A stretch of DNA of 64,000 nt from Acinetobacter courvalinii. Lineage in GTDB: Bacteria > Pseudomonadota > Gammaproteobacteria > Pseudomonadales > Moraxellaceae. The DNA lies in NCBI RefSeq assembly GCF_014635545.1, contig NZ_BMDA01000003.1, positions 62,001 through 126,000 of the forward strand. The letters are read 5' to 3'. Shown here piece by piece: positions 1-7,700 of this stretch. Position numbers and translations under genes: made by a program. Position 1 is the first letter of the stretch; each line of letters begins with the position of its first letter. The notes beneath the pieces are model-generated. The model was not told the DNA's origin, made no database searches, and saw nothing but the letters and a program-made list of their open reading frames with translations.

Positions 1-1
1 C

Positions 2-457
2 GAAAAGGCAATCGAGCGTTTAGCAGCTGAAGAACAGCTATGCGGGTGCATAATGGTTTTTGCATATTCCAGCCCATTCGATGAACGTGAAAAATTTTAT
101 AAAGGTGAAGCGACCTTCGGCTTTCCTGAAGCGACAGACAATGTAATGACGATTGTGAAAAAAGCCACTGAACTCATGGAAGGGGTGTATAGAAAAGGGG
201 TCAAGTTTAAAAAATGCGGTGTGATCCTAACCGGGTTAGAGCCTAAGGCCGGTCATATTTATGACTTGCTTTCTGACATGGAGCAGATTGAAAAAGCAGA
301 CAAATTACTGAAGGCATGGAGCCAGATCCGGGATAAATATGGCAGCAAGGGTATATCGGTAGGGGCAGGGGGCTTGGGTGGCGACTGGACAATGCAGAGA
401 TCCAATCTCACCCCGAATTACTTTACAGCTGAAGGCATGATCAAAATTAATAATTAA
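2..457 (+). CDS. umuC: DNA polymerase V catalytic subunit UmuC, C-terminal part (5' end outside window)
   Basis: The frame is open from base 2, so this is the last 151 residues of a longer Y-family translesion polymerase; the ATG at 53 is internal. Visible parts are the end of the little-finger region (TGLEPKAGHIYDLL) and a terminal DUF4113-like tail (WTMQRSNLTPNYFT), both typical of UmuC/RumB rather than DinB. UmuC with cleaved UmuD copies damaged DNA during the SOS response. It is convergent with the late tail operon, 103 bp from the end of gene D. umuDC copies are common prophage cargo in Acinetobacter, so it may be phage-carried, but a host gene next to an attachment site cannot be excluded. 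Confidence 0.9.
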   Translation, partial: EKAIERLAAEEQLCGCIMVFAYSSPFDEREKFYKGEATFGFPEATDNVMTIVKKATELMEGVYRKGVKFKKCGVILTGLEPKAGHIYDLLSDMEQIEKADKLLKAWSQIRDKYGSKGISVGAGGLGGDWTMQRSNLTPNYFTAEGMIKINN

Positions 458-560
458 TACTGTACACACTGCAGGCAAATACTCACCTGGATATTATTGT
501 GAATATTGTTTGCAGTGCATCCGGATAGCGTACCCATAAAAATTAATAAGTAGATTGTTT
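458..560. other. intergenic gap between convergent umuC and gene D
   Basis: This 103-bp spacer holds an imperfect inverted repeat (CACTGCA near 469 and TGCAGTG near 511), which may end transcription arriving from either side. There is no ORF for an Ogr-like activator, which P2 carries just after gene D. I could not identify an attachment core. Confidence 0.4.
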
Positions 561-1574
561 TCATAGTGTGGCTTCCAGATTCACCTGGGTAATCAGACCA
601 TTATCTGCATAGGTATGAACGGCCTTTTCTACAATCCAATTTAGTTTGTCCACTTGAGGTTTAAATCCCTCCAGTTGGACAGGTGACTCGGTTGAAATAT
701 CCGGAATGCCATTGGCCATGGTTATGCTGAACTTGGCTTTCTGGCGTTTGATTTCGGCCATTTTTGCATCCGCTGCGCGTTGTGCTTCTTCAGCTGAAGC
801 AAAGGTCCCTTTAAGTACTTTGGTTTTTGTGGCTGGATCGTTGCCACCTCCACGTGTTTCAGGATTGCCAGAGGTCACCCGTTTACGGGTTGCCTTGCCT
901 TGGTCATGATAGCTTGCTGATACGCCTGTATAGTCCGAATCCCGGTCCTGTTCCGAGTATCTGAATTGATCGCCATCCGCCCTGGTAATTTTGATTGTAG
1001 GAAGTTTTTTACCTGAGGCAGTTTGAGCGGTGCCGGCTCTGAAAATGAGTAAGCGATCTTTTTTTATTGCCATTTCTGCACCGTTTTGTTTTGAGATCCG
1101 ATTCAATAAATTGAGATCTGATTCATTGGTTTGATCTACATGGCGAAGATCGATATTTTTTAAATCATCTGTCATTACCAGCGTCAGTTTATGATTCTGT
1201 GCGATCTCTGAAGCAATTTCTCCGAATTTTTTGCGGTGGTAGGATTTAGATTTTGCCTCTTTGATATTGCTCTTAAAGTTAGCGCTGGAGGCTTTAATTG
1301 TGATTGTGTCTGGCGTGCCGGACCATTCCGTTTCATCCACAATAAAATCGCCTTTATCGTGTAAGCCTTCACCCTCAAAACCAAGCTGACAATTAATTTT
1401 TACCCCACGTCGTGGCAGCTCCAGAACGCCATCAGTGTCGTTTAAAATGATATCAAGCTGGTCAGCTTCATTGGCCCGGTTATCTGTCACTGTGACGCTG
1501 GTAATGCGTGTGGTGATCTGGTCGTTTAGTGGTTTGTTGTCTGCAGTTAAAATACAGACTGGAATCTTAGGCAT
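561..1574 (-). CDS. D: P2 gpD-like baseplate hub / late control protein
   Basis: 337 residues (P2 gpD is about 387), recognised as the phage late control gene D family by the N-terminal segment (SVTVTDNRANEADQLDIILN), a conserved mid-protein block and its position after U. In P2-like phages gpD is the trimeric gp27-like hub under the spike. The C-terminus keeps the usual hub pattern of a LysM-like stretch followed by an extended strand. It starts 2 bases after the end of U and is the last gene of the FI-D tail operon. The Ogr gene that follows D in P2 is missing here. Confidence 0.92.
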   Translation of the reverse strand: MPKIPVCILTADNKPLNDQITTRITSVTVTDNRANEADQLDIILNDTDGVLELPRRGVKINCQLGFEGEGLHDKGDFIVDETEWSGTPDTITIKASSANFKSNIKEAKSKSYHRKKFGEIASEIAQNHKLTLVMTDDLKNIDLRHVDQTNESDLNLLNRISKQNGAEMAIKKDRLLIFRAGTAQTASGKKLPTIKITRADGDQFRYSEQDRDSDYTGVSASYHDQGKATRKRVTSGNPETRGGGNDPATKTKVLKGTFASAEEAQRAADAKMAEIKRQKAKFSITMANGIPDISTESPVQLEGFKPQVDKLNWIVEKAVHTYADNGLITQVNLEATL

Positions 1575-1576
1575 AT

Positions 1577-1990
1577 TTAGGACTCCGCTGCTGTTTGTTG
1601 CTCGATGCGCTCATCGTCCACCCGGGTGAGTTTAATGGTGAAATCGACCTTTCGAGGAACGCCATTGAATAGTAAAACCTGTTTGGTTTCGTCAATGTTG
1701 TCGATCGTATAAACCCCATATAGATATCCACTGCCATCGACTAGAACAAAGCCTTGGCCAGAATCCGCCATCGATGCCAGCTCATCAATAGAAAATCTAT
1801 TACCGAAGCCATACTCCTGATAAATCACTCCTGGGAGCGTGATGATGTCATCGCCAGAACCAATAAACTGGCGTTTCTTGCGACCCTTGGCCACTGCATT
1901 GTCCGCATATTGCCATGAGCGTTGACGCTGGATCTCGGTAAAGGTCAGCGTATCAGTCGTAAAGGGAAATTGTCCTAAGCACATCAACAT
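1577..1990 (-). CDS. U: P2 gpU-like tail terminator protein
   Basis: 137 residues if translation starts at the ATG at 1990 (MLMCLGQFPFTTDTL), which matches the N-terminus of P2 gpU. The frame is open back to 2095 inside T, but that extension does not look like gpU. The start codon lies 5 bases inside the end of T, implying coupled translation. gpU caps the tail tube and fixes tail length. The segment TFTEIQRQRSWQYADN corresponds to the conserved gpU block. Function rests on family resemblance and on the order T-U-D. Confidence 0.88.
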   Translation of the reverse strand: MLMCLGQFPFTTDTLTFTEIQRQRSWQYADNAVAKGRKKRQFIGSGDDIITLPGVIYQEYGFGNRFSIDELASMADSGQGFVLVDGSGYLYGVYTIDNIDETKQVLLFNGVPRKVDFTIKLTRVDDERIEQQTAAES

Positions 1991-1994
1991 GTAA

Positions 1995-4532
1995 TCAGTC
2001 TCTATCGTTGTAAGTACGTTGCTGTTGAGCTGTGAGCGCACTTTGATGCTGTTTAAGTTTCTGGTCCACCAATGCAGCCACTTGTTTTGGATCATTTACT
2101 CCAGAGATGGTGATCTGTGCACCCATGAAATGATTTGTTGTTTGAACCGCTCTATTAGGAACAGAGATCGGGGCGGTAGGGGTCACTTTCTTGGTTGGAA
2201 TGGTTGCGGCTGGAGGTGCAAAAGTTGGAACCTGCGGGATCTTGGGAATATTGATACTCGGGATTTTATTCATTCCACTGATCAAAATATTCACGGCATC
2301 GATCACCAGGCGTAATGGTGTCAGTAGAAAATTAATGAATGTTGCGCCGGCTTCTTTCACATAGGTTTTTAAAGCATTGAATGCAGCGCTTGCACGTTCC
2401 GGAATAAGGGATAACCATCCGAAGAACTCTCCGATCGCTGTACCGACATTCACCAGGATAGCCATGGATAATTTTACGAAGATCAAAATCAGTTCACCAA
2501 TTACACCGAGAACAGAGCCGAATACTTGGCCAAGGGTTGAGCCGTATGCTGTGGCATTGGCTAGTTCCTGGTTTGTGGCCTGAAATGGCCCGAGGGCTTC
2601 AGCAAGTACCCCTTTAAAGATGGTCCATACGGCAACCAAAGCATCCCATACCGGTTTCAGTGGCGCGAGGGTCGCTTTTAAGGTGGTAAACAAGCTGCTG
2701 ATTGAATCTTTAAACGGAGCTAGGCCAATCATAAGCCCTGACCAGAAACCTTGGAAAAATGCCTTGATAGGTCCCCAATAACGATAGATTACGAAGGCAA
2801 CGGCAATAATGGCCGCGATGATCAATGTTAAGGGGTTGGTCAATGCTGCTATGGCCAGAGCACGCAGGCCAGCAATAACAAGCGGGATCGCTTGGCGTGC
2901 CAGGAAAGTAAATACCCGGCTGAGTAACTGGATGGATTTAGAAATGACAGTCAATCGGGACGGTAAACCGATACCGAATTTATTGGCGATCTTGTGGGCC
3001 ACCCACATCACAATGGCGAATTTAGTGATGCCGGCAATGATACTGACAATGCCACCGAGGAAAAGATTTGCAGTGTACTTGGCCCCAAGTAGGCCGACTT
3101 TGAGCATGAGCAGCTTAATGGCCACATTGGCCAGTGTTTTCACCAGTTCTGGATTTGCTTCGACCCAATCTTTAATACGGCCAATAATTTCGGCCACTTG
3201 CTGAATGAATTTTCGCATGTCATTCCCAAGTACTTTTTGAATAGCAATACTCAGGTCCTGCCATTCACCGCCCATATTTTCGATATCGCCGGCAAGGTTG
3301 TCTTTTAAAATTTTTGCGGCTTCAGCTGCTGCGCCTTGAGAGTTTTCTAGTTCTTCAGTGAGCTGTTTAATTTTATTGACGACTTTCCCTGTTTTTTCAT
3401 CGACCATACCCGTTTGGTCGACGAGCACGGCCATGGCTGAAGCGGCTTCTGTTCCCGAGATATCAGACAACAATGCCAGACGTTCTTCAGATCCCATTTT
3501 GTTGGTTTTTACCCGGAGATCATTCATAACATCGGATAGGTCACGCAAGTTGCCTTTTGTGTCGGCTGTTTTAACGCCCAGGCGATCTAAGGCATCCTGT
3601 GCCGCTTTGGGTGGTGCAGCAAGGCGAAGCATGATACCGCGTAAGGCTGTGCCGGCTTGGGTATCGAGAATATTGTTATTTCCAAGTAAGCCGGTCATGG
3701 CCGTGACTTGTTCGATGGATGCACCGTATTGTTTTGCTACTGGAGCCACATATTTCATGGTTTCACCAAGGCCGCCTACACTTGTGGCCGTGGCATTGGT
3801 GGCTTGAACAAAAACGTCATTCACCCGGGTGATTTCACTTGCAACTAAACCAAAGCCATTCAAGGTACCGACAGCAATCTGTGCAGCTTGCTCCAGTTCA
3901 ACCTTTCCAGCTTCTGCCAATTGAAGGGTACCGCCTAAAGCCTGGCGGATCTGATCGACGTTGAAGCCACCAGAACCCAAAGCGAATTGTGCTTGTGCGG
4001 CTTCAGTCGGACTGAAGGATGAAGCTGCTCCCCATTTACGGGCGTCAGCTTCGAGTTGTTTCATTGCTTCACTGGTTTTTTCAAGATTTAAAACGGCCTG
4101 AACGCCACTGACCTGTTTTTCAAAGTCGATAGCAGGCTGGAAAAATTTGTATAACCCGGCACCCGCTATAACCCCACCAACTGCAATATTTTTAAATTCT
4201 TGGCGCATATTTTGGCGGCTTTGAGCCAGTTTTGCATTCCATTGATCTGCTTTTAGAAGCAATGATGATAAGGCACGATCAATATGGCCATATTCAGTGA
4301 CGAGCAAACGAGATGCGGTTCGGGCCGCGTTGGTATTTTTTTCTGTTTGTTTTAAAGCCTGGTTATATCGTTGGCCATCGTTTCTATTTAGTGTGCTGTT
4401 GAGCTGTTTAATGCTCTGATCTAATTCGGTAATGGAGTCTGAGCTTGATTCACTGTAATTCTGAATCATCTTCAGTGGCTTGGTTGCCTCATCAATAATC
4501 ATCAAAACTGCGCTTAAAGTTAAATTGCTCAT
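1995..4532 (-). CDS. T: tail tape-measure protein (P2 gpT-like)
   Basis: 845 residues, close to P2 gpT (815). Layout: an N-terminal coiled-coil stretch (about 1-130), a phage-minor-tail domain (about 140-400, with the typical run GLGETMKYVAPVAKQYG), then strongly hydrophobic helices (about 465-600 and 650-710) and a Pro-rich C-terminal tail. The protein sets tail length and is ejected with the DNA, the hydrophobic part probably contacting the host inner membrane. It starts 17 bases after the end of the frameshifted E' chaperone, the usual order chaperone then tape measure in long-tailed phages. Confidence 0.95.
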   Translation of the reverse strand: MSNLTLSAVLMIIDEATKPLKMIQNYSESSSDSITELDQSIKQLNSTLNRNDGQRYNQALKQTEKNTNAARTASRLLVTEYGHIDRALSSLLLKADQWNAKLAQSRQNMRQEFKNIAVGGVIAGAGLYKFFQPAIDFEKQVSGVQAVLNLEKTSEAMKQLEADARKWGAASSFSPTEAAQAQFALGSGGFNVDQIRQALGGTLQLAEAGKVELEQAAQIAVGTLNGFGLVASEITRVNDVFVQATNATATSVGGLGETMKYVAPVAKQYGASIEQVTAMTGLLGNNNILDTQAGTALRGIMLRLAAPPKAAQDALDRLGVKTADTKGNLRDLSDVMNDLRVKTNKMGSEERLALLSDISGTEAASAMAVLVDQTGMVDEKTGKVVNKIKQLTEELENSQGAAAEAAKILKDNLAGDIENMGGEWQDLSIAIQKVLGNDMRKFIQQVAEIIGRIKDWVEANPELVKTLANVAIKLLMLKVGLLGAKYTANLFLGGIVSIIAGITKFAIVMWVAHKIANKFGIGLPSRLTVISKSIQLLSRVFTFLARQAIPLVIAGLRALAIAALTNPLTLIIAAIIAVAFVIYRYWGPIKAFFQGFWSGLMIGLAPFKDSISSLFTTLKATLAPLKPVWDALVAVWTIFKGVLAEALGPFQATNQELANATAYGSTLGQVFGSVLGVIGELILIFVKLSMAILVNVGTAIGEFFGWLSLIPERASAAFNALKTYVKEAGATFINFLLTPLRLVIDAVNILISGMNKIPSINIPKIPQVPTFAPPAATIPTKKVTPTAPISVPNRAVQTTNHFMGAQITISGVNDPKQVAALVDQKLKQHQSALTAQQQRTYNDRD

Positions 4533-4549
4533 CCGCCATTACCTATTTT

Positions 4550-5028
4550 TTACTTTTGTACTTCACTTCGGGCCTTTGCACGTTCATTCCAGCGCATCAG
4601 CTCATCAATTTCGAAATCCTCGCATTCCTTTGGTGTCCATCCGAATATCACCGCAAGATTGGCAATAACTTCATCTACACAACTTGGGATTTCGCCTTTG
4701 CACTCACCAAAAAATTGGTTAATTCCACGGCCAAGGATGTGTAATCTGCGATGTCCATGCCGTTCAGGTCAGCAATGCTTAATGTTGGGTATGAAATACG
4801 AGTCAGAACCGTGTTGGTCGCTTCAACATTCCATTTCAAAACATCCTGCAGGCTTAAATTGCGGAGCGTTCCTACGTTAGGTTTACGCAATGTGATCTGG
4901 GTAATTGAGTCAGATCCGCGAATAATTGGATTTTCTAGTTCGACAATGCGAACGTTTGGATCGACTGGAGTTTGTACTGGTTGCTCTGGAGTAGAAGTCT
5001 GGGTTTGATCTTGCTTTGCTGAAGTCAT
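4550..5028 (-). CDS. E': tail assembly chaperone E+E' made by -1 ribosomal frameshift
   Basis: Gene E ends at 4675. A -1 slip at TTTTTTG (4714-4708, read T-TTT-TTG in the E frame) opens a second frame that runs to a TAA at 4550. It adds about 48 residues with the GpE-family pattern (LAVIFGWTPKECEDFEIDEL followed by MRWNERA). The fusion would be 159 residues. P2 uses the same slippery heptamer in its E/E' pair, and such overlapping chaperones are nearly universal just upstream of the tape measure. The extension has no start codon of its own and would be missed by simple gene calling. Slippage efficiency cannot be judged from sequence. Confidence 0.88.
4675..5028 (-). CDS. E: tail assembly chaperone E, unshifted product
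   Basis: 117 residues starting at the ATG at 5028 (MTSAKQDQ), which has a good AGGA ribosome site 8 bases upstream; a frame open further upstream to 5142 overlaps the tube gene and is unlikely to be translated. A Gln/Pro/Thr-rich leader is followed by the conserved tail-assembly-chaperone block (about 30-115: VRIVELENPIIRGSDSITQI, later LSLQDVLKWNVEATNTVLTR). This short form and the frameshifted long form together coat the tape measure during tail assembly in phages with this arrangement. Confidence 0.88.
   Translation of the reverse strand: MTSAKQDQTQTSTPEQPVQTPVDPNVRIVELENPIIRGSDSITQITLRKPNVGTLRNLSLQDVLKWNVEATNTVLTRISYPTLSIADLNGMDIADYTSLAVELTNFLVSAKAKSQVV
4708..4714 (-). promoter_or_regulatory. 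-1 programmed frameshift heptamer
   Basis: TTTTTTG on the minus strand, phased T-TTT-TTG in gene E, eleven codons before the E stop. It matches the slippery heptamer of P2 E/E'. The shifted frame encodes a GpE-like extension, which is the main support. Confidence 0.85.
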
Positions 5029-5077
5029 GATTTTTTCCTGTTTGGATTTTTTTAGGGGGGGAGGGGGATTACCCGGC

Positions 5078-5584
5078 TTATAAACCGAGTAATTCACGTA
5101 TTGCCTGGGCGACGTCGCTATCGCCAAAACGTTCAATGCCATTCACTAAATCGAGCTCAACCTCGACCACACCATCTACCTCCATGCGGTAGTAAGTAAG
5201 GTTGTAGGACATTTTGATTTCGGTACGTTCACCGTTTTTTGTTTCACCCGGATCGAGCTCAATCGCTTGGCCACGCATGTAAATTTCTACATTTTGAGTG
5301 GTGCAGTTGTCCTGGCGTTCGTATACGCCGACAAAGCGAATGGGTAAATCGGAAGTTCCGCAGACACCTAACTGGCGATACTGACGCACATCAAAGCCGG
5401 CATAGGTCACTTCGCTTTCAAGCTTTTCGTAGCCCATTGAGAGAGCAACATCACCGATCATGCCAGCGCCACGGTAGTCATCCGTTTTTTTTGTGATTTT
5501 CGGGATTGTGATCGTCTCGGCAACGGTTGCCCAAGAATGGGTATTAACAAAAACATTAAAGTTTTTAAGGGTACGTGGAAGCAT
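5078..5584 (-). CDS. FII: major tail tube protein (P2 FII-like)
   Basis: 168 residues (P2 FII about 172). Recognised by the start MLPRTLKNFNVFVNTHSWA and by blocks such as DDYRGAGMIGDVALSMGYEK and the C-terminal YYRMEVDGVVEVELDLVNGI. It forms the hexameric rings of the inner tail tube. It begins 14 bases after the stop of the sheath C-half, so both are read from the promoter inside the sheath cassette. It looks intact, as do all downstream tail genes. Confidence 0.95.
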   Translation of the reverse strand: MLPRTLKNFNVFVNTHSWATVAETITIPKITKKTDDYRGAGMIGDVALSMGYEKLESEVTYAGFDVRQYRQLGVCGTSDLPIRFVGVYERQDNCTTQNVEIYMRGQAIELDPGETKNGERTEIKMSYNLTYYRMEVDGVVEVELDLVNGIERFGDSDVAQAIRELLGL

Positions 5585-5597
5585 TTATGACTCCTTA

Positions 5598-6242
5598 TTA
5601 TTCCGTTGCGGTACCGCCACCAAGCAATTTGCTGAAATCCACTAAATAGCGGTCAGTGATGCGTTGGTTTACGCCTAGATTTTCTAGCGTCGGGACAGGG
5701 GTGTAGTCATAGTCGACCCACAATTGTCCTTGCTGTAAGTTTTGAATCGAGTTCTCAGCAGGGTCATACCAGACTGAAGCCCCCAACAGGTGACGAGCTG
5801 TTACGTGCTCTTGTAGCTCTGCATTGATCGAATCGATGATGTCTTTGGCCAGATAAGGGGTCAGCGGTTGGTCCACGAACGGAAAACAGCCATTGATGAT
5901 CGTATCCAGGATAAATTGCGCTGTACGTGTTGCGACCTCAAATGAGAAGCGAGGATCGTCAGAACAATTGCGGTTGCCCCAGAATCGGAAACCTTGATGC
6001 TGGATCATGGTTGTAATGTCTTTGCTGTTTAAGAAGCCGACGTCTGTGTCTGGGTCCTCAAGATCCCAAGTCAAAGGCATGCTGATACCAGTTGGACCAG
6101 TCACCGGGATATTCGAGAGTGATTTGTGCCAGCCGACTTTTTCGTCGGTTTCGGCCCGGAGAGCCGCTGCAGCGACCACGGCAGTGAAAATGCCTGGTCC
6201 ATACAGTTCTGCAAGGTTAGGTTGTGGCATGAAATTTCCCAT
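5598..6242 (-). CDS. contractile tail sheath, C-terminal half (split FI)
   Basis: 214 residues covering the second half of a P2 FI-type sheath (FI is 396). Alignable blocks are DEKVGWHKSLSNIPVTGPTG, FRFWGNRNCSDDPRFSFEV and LWVDYDYTPVPTLENLGVNQ, the last forming the most conserved C-terminal part that contacts tube and neighbouring subunits. The missing N-half is encoded separately at 7646-8275. The ATG at 6230 (MPQPNLAELYG) has a GGGAA ribosome site at ideal distance; the ATG at 6242 is the alternative. A late-operator copy lies about 60 bp upstream, so this half has its own promoter. No internal stop or frameshift is visible. Confidence 0.9.
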   Translation of the reverse strand: MGNFMPQPNLAELYGPGIFTAVVAAAALRAETDEKVGWHKSLSNIPVTGPTGISMPLTWDLEDPDTDVGFLNSKDITTMIQHQGFRFWGNRNCSDDPRFSFEVATRTAQFILDTIINGCFPFVDQPLTPYLAKDIIDSINAELQEHVTARHLLGASVWYDPAENSIQNLQQGQLWVDYDYTPVPTLENLGVNQRITDRYLVDFSKLLGGGTATE

Positions 6243-6298
6243 TTCATAAGTGATGGGTCAATCATGCTGTGATCGTTCAGGCTGCGCTATTTGCGTAA

Positions 6299-6321
6299 TC
6301 CTGATTAAAAGCTATTCAGGA
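6299..6321. promoter_or_regulatory. late-promoter dyad, copy inside the sheath cassette
   Basis: On + it reads TCCTGATTAA, AAG, CTATTCAGGA. It is one of four 23-bp copies in the window and is centred about 68 bp upstream of the C-half start at 6242. The half nearest the gene is the invariant TTAATCAGGA (read on -), as at the V and FI copies. The next 50 bp resemble the V promoter region (see findings). The role as activator site is inferred from position, as in P2 late promoters. Confidence 0.7.
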
Positions 6322-6332
6322 TTTGAGGATTT

Positions 6333-6360
6333 AAAAAAACCACCCGAAGGTGGTTTTTTT
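6333..6360 (-). terminator. rho-independent terminator after the inserted gene
   Basis: AACCACC, loop CGAA, GGTGGTT with A- and T-runs on both sides. It sits 12 bases after the stop of the 442-residue gene and just upstream of the second late-promoter copy, separating the two transcription units. Confidence 0.85.
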
Positions 6361-6371
6361 GTCAGGACATT

Positions 6372-7700
6372 TTATGGAACAATATATTCGATAATGTCTA
6401 TTAAGATAGGGTCGCTATATTGAGGAAATACCTTAAGCGCAGCAATGCAGATCTTATCGCCAGAATTACCCGGGAGAGTAAAATCCCCATTCGAGAATCC
6501 ATCTAATGCCGTCCAAAACTGTGCAATATCGAAGATATTGAGGGTGTTGAACGTCATGCCATTGGCATAATAAATATCCTGTTTGACATAGTTTTCGCCA
6601 TTCGGATTTGCATTGAAGGTTTTTACTCCAGTCACAGACAATGTTGGAGGAACCAGATAATCTGCTGCCGATTTAACATCGACTTGAGCCGAGTAATTTT
6701 CATTACTATCTAAAACATTCGCATATACATGGTAGATCCCGCCGCTCTTAAAGGTTTGGACTCTTAAATTAAAGTTTCCGCTGGCATCAGAGCTAATCGT
6801 GATTTTATCGTCGACAAAATCAACCAGGACAACATTAATAAAAACAGACTGGTTAGGTAAAAGCGTCTTTCCAGAAATAACGACATCGCCATTCGCATTG
6901 TCGTAAACAACGTTAAACATTGAAATCTGTTGTTCTTTTGGGGTCAACCAGAAGGTCGCCACTTTACCAATTTGGCTGAAGCTTTTATTTCCATTTTCAA
7001 CTTCGACGTCCTGATTAATCAGAGTGCCATCAGTCATCGTGGTCATTTTTACTAAAATGTCAGTCGCGGCTTTTGATTCAAACGTAAATGCATAATTTGC
7101 ATCATCAGAAATGGCATCCGTGATCTGTGCATAATCGAAGAAATGCATATTGAACCATTCAAGAAAGCCGACATCATTCCCCGACCATTCATAAAGGGCC
7201 GATACTGAGCCGATTTCAAGTTGAACATTTCCCCTCAAAAAATGATCGTCATATAAACGAATAGTGGATGTGGCATCATCCCGACCATTTTGACTGGCTG
7301 CAGATAAACATGTACCCACATGTTTGTGTGCATTATCGAGCTCAACCACTGTCGGGTTGTCATACATGAAGATCAGCAGATCATCACTTTTGGATTTGAA
7401 CTCCAGTCGGTGGCTAACAGAGTCTAAATTTCTGGCTTGAGCCACGCCTTGACCTACCGAGAAGCCTGCAGGCACCGGAAAAGGATAATTTTCATTAAGA
7501 ACAGAATGCTGATACCACGGTAATGGTGCAGAGTTCTCCGGGACTTCGACGCCATCAACTACGACATACATAGCATCAGGCGGAGGCTCGGTACCATCAC
7601 GGATCGCAAGTACAAACTTAAATGAATTTGTCGCTCCCTCACAGCTTATGACGCTGTGGGGAGCAGGGGCTCCCCCAGGAATACATTCCCACTTGTCCAT
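6372..7700 (-). CDS. unrecognised 442-residue phage protein with an Ig-like segment, inside the split sheath gene
   Basis: I do not recognise the family. The first 54 bases overlap the end of the sheath N-half, in the frame reached by a -1 shift. Residues about 15-200 are a beta-rich region with no motif I can name. Residues about 265-345 (VVISGKTLLPNQSVFINVVL, later SSDASGNFNLRV) resemble a bacterial Ig-like fold of the kind often attached to phage tail, sheath and head proteins. The last 95 residues are again beta-rich. There is no signal peptide or membrane segment. A surface decoration or receptor-binding role is plausible by analogy only. It is followed by a strong terminator. Either the ATG at 7700 or frameshifting from the sheath N-half could express it. 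Confidence 0.75.
   Translation of the reverse strand: MDKWECIPGGAPAPHSVISCEGATNSFKFVLAIRDGTEPPPDAMYVVVDGVEVPENSAPLPWYQHSVLNENYPFPVPAGFSVGQGVAQARNLDSVSHRLEFKSKSDDLLIFMYDNPTVVELDNAHKHVGTCLSAASQNGRDDATSTIRLYDDHFLRGNVQLEIGSVSALYEWSGNDVGFLEWFNMHFFDYAQITDAISDDANYAFTFESKAATDILVKMTTMTDGTLINQDVEVENGNKSFSQIGKVATFWLTPKEQQISMFNVVYDNANGDVVISGKTLLPNQSVFINVVLVDFVDDKITISSDASGNFNLRVQTFKSGGIYHVYANVLDSNENYSAQVDVKSAADYLVPPTLSVTGVKTFNANPNGENYVKQDIYYANGMTFNTLNIFDIAQFWTALDGFSNGDFTLPGNSGDKICIAALKVFPQYSDPILIDIIEYIVP
7640..7675 (-). other. two overlapping hairpins at the sheath N-half / 442-residue gene junction
   Basis: On the minus strand GGGGAGC, loop CCCT, GCTCCCC is followed at once by CACAGC, loop, GCTGTG; the second loop holds the TAA that ends the sheath N-half. 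A run of five G (7676-7672) overlaps the 5' arm. The downstream gene is in the -1 frame here. The structure could promote frameshifting or be a recombination scar. Confidence 0.5.

Noticed and set aside
53-457. Complete short gene starting at the ATG at 53
   Set aside because: The frame is open to the window edge and encodes the conserved C-terminal part of UmuC.
2809-3807. Long plus-strand ORFs of 130-150 codons opposite the tape measure
   Set aside because: They mirror the codon pattern of the T gene and show no recognisable protein features.
4556-4880. Short plus-strand ORFs opposite E and T
   Set aside because: They are antisense to well-supported tail genes and have no family resemblance or ribosome sites.
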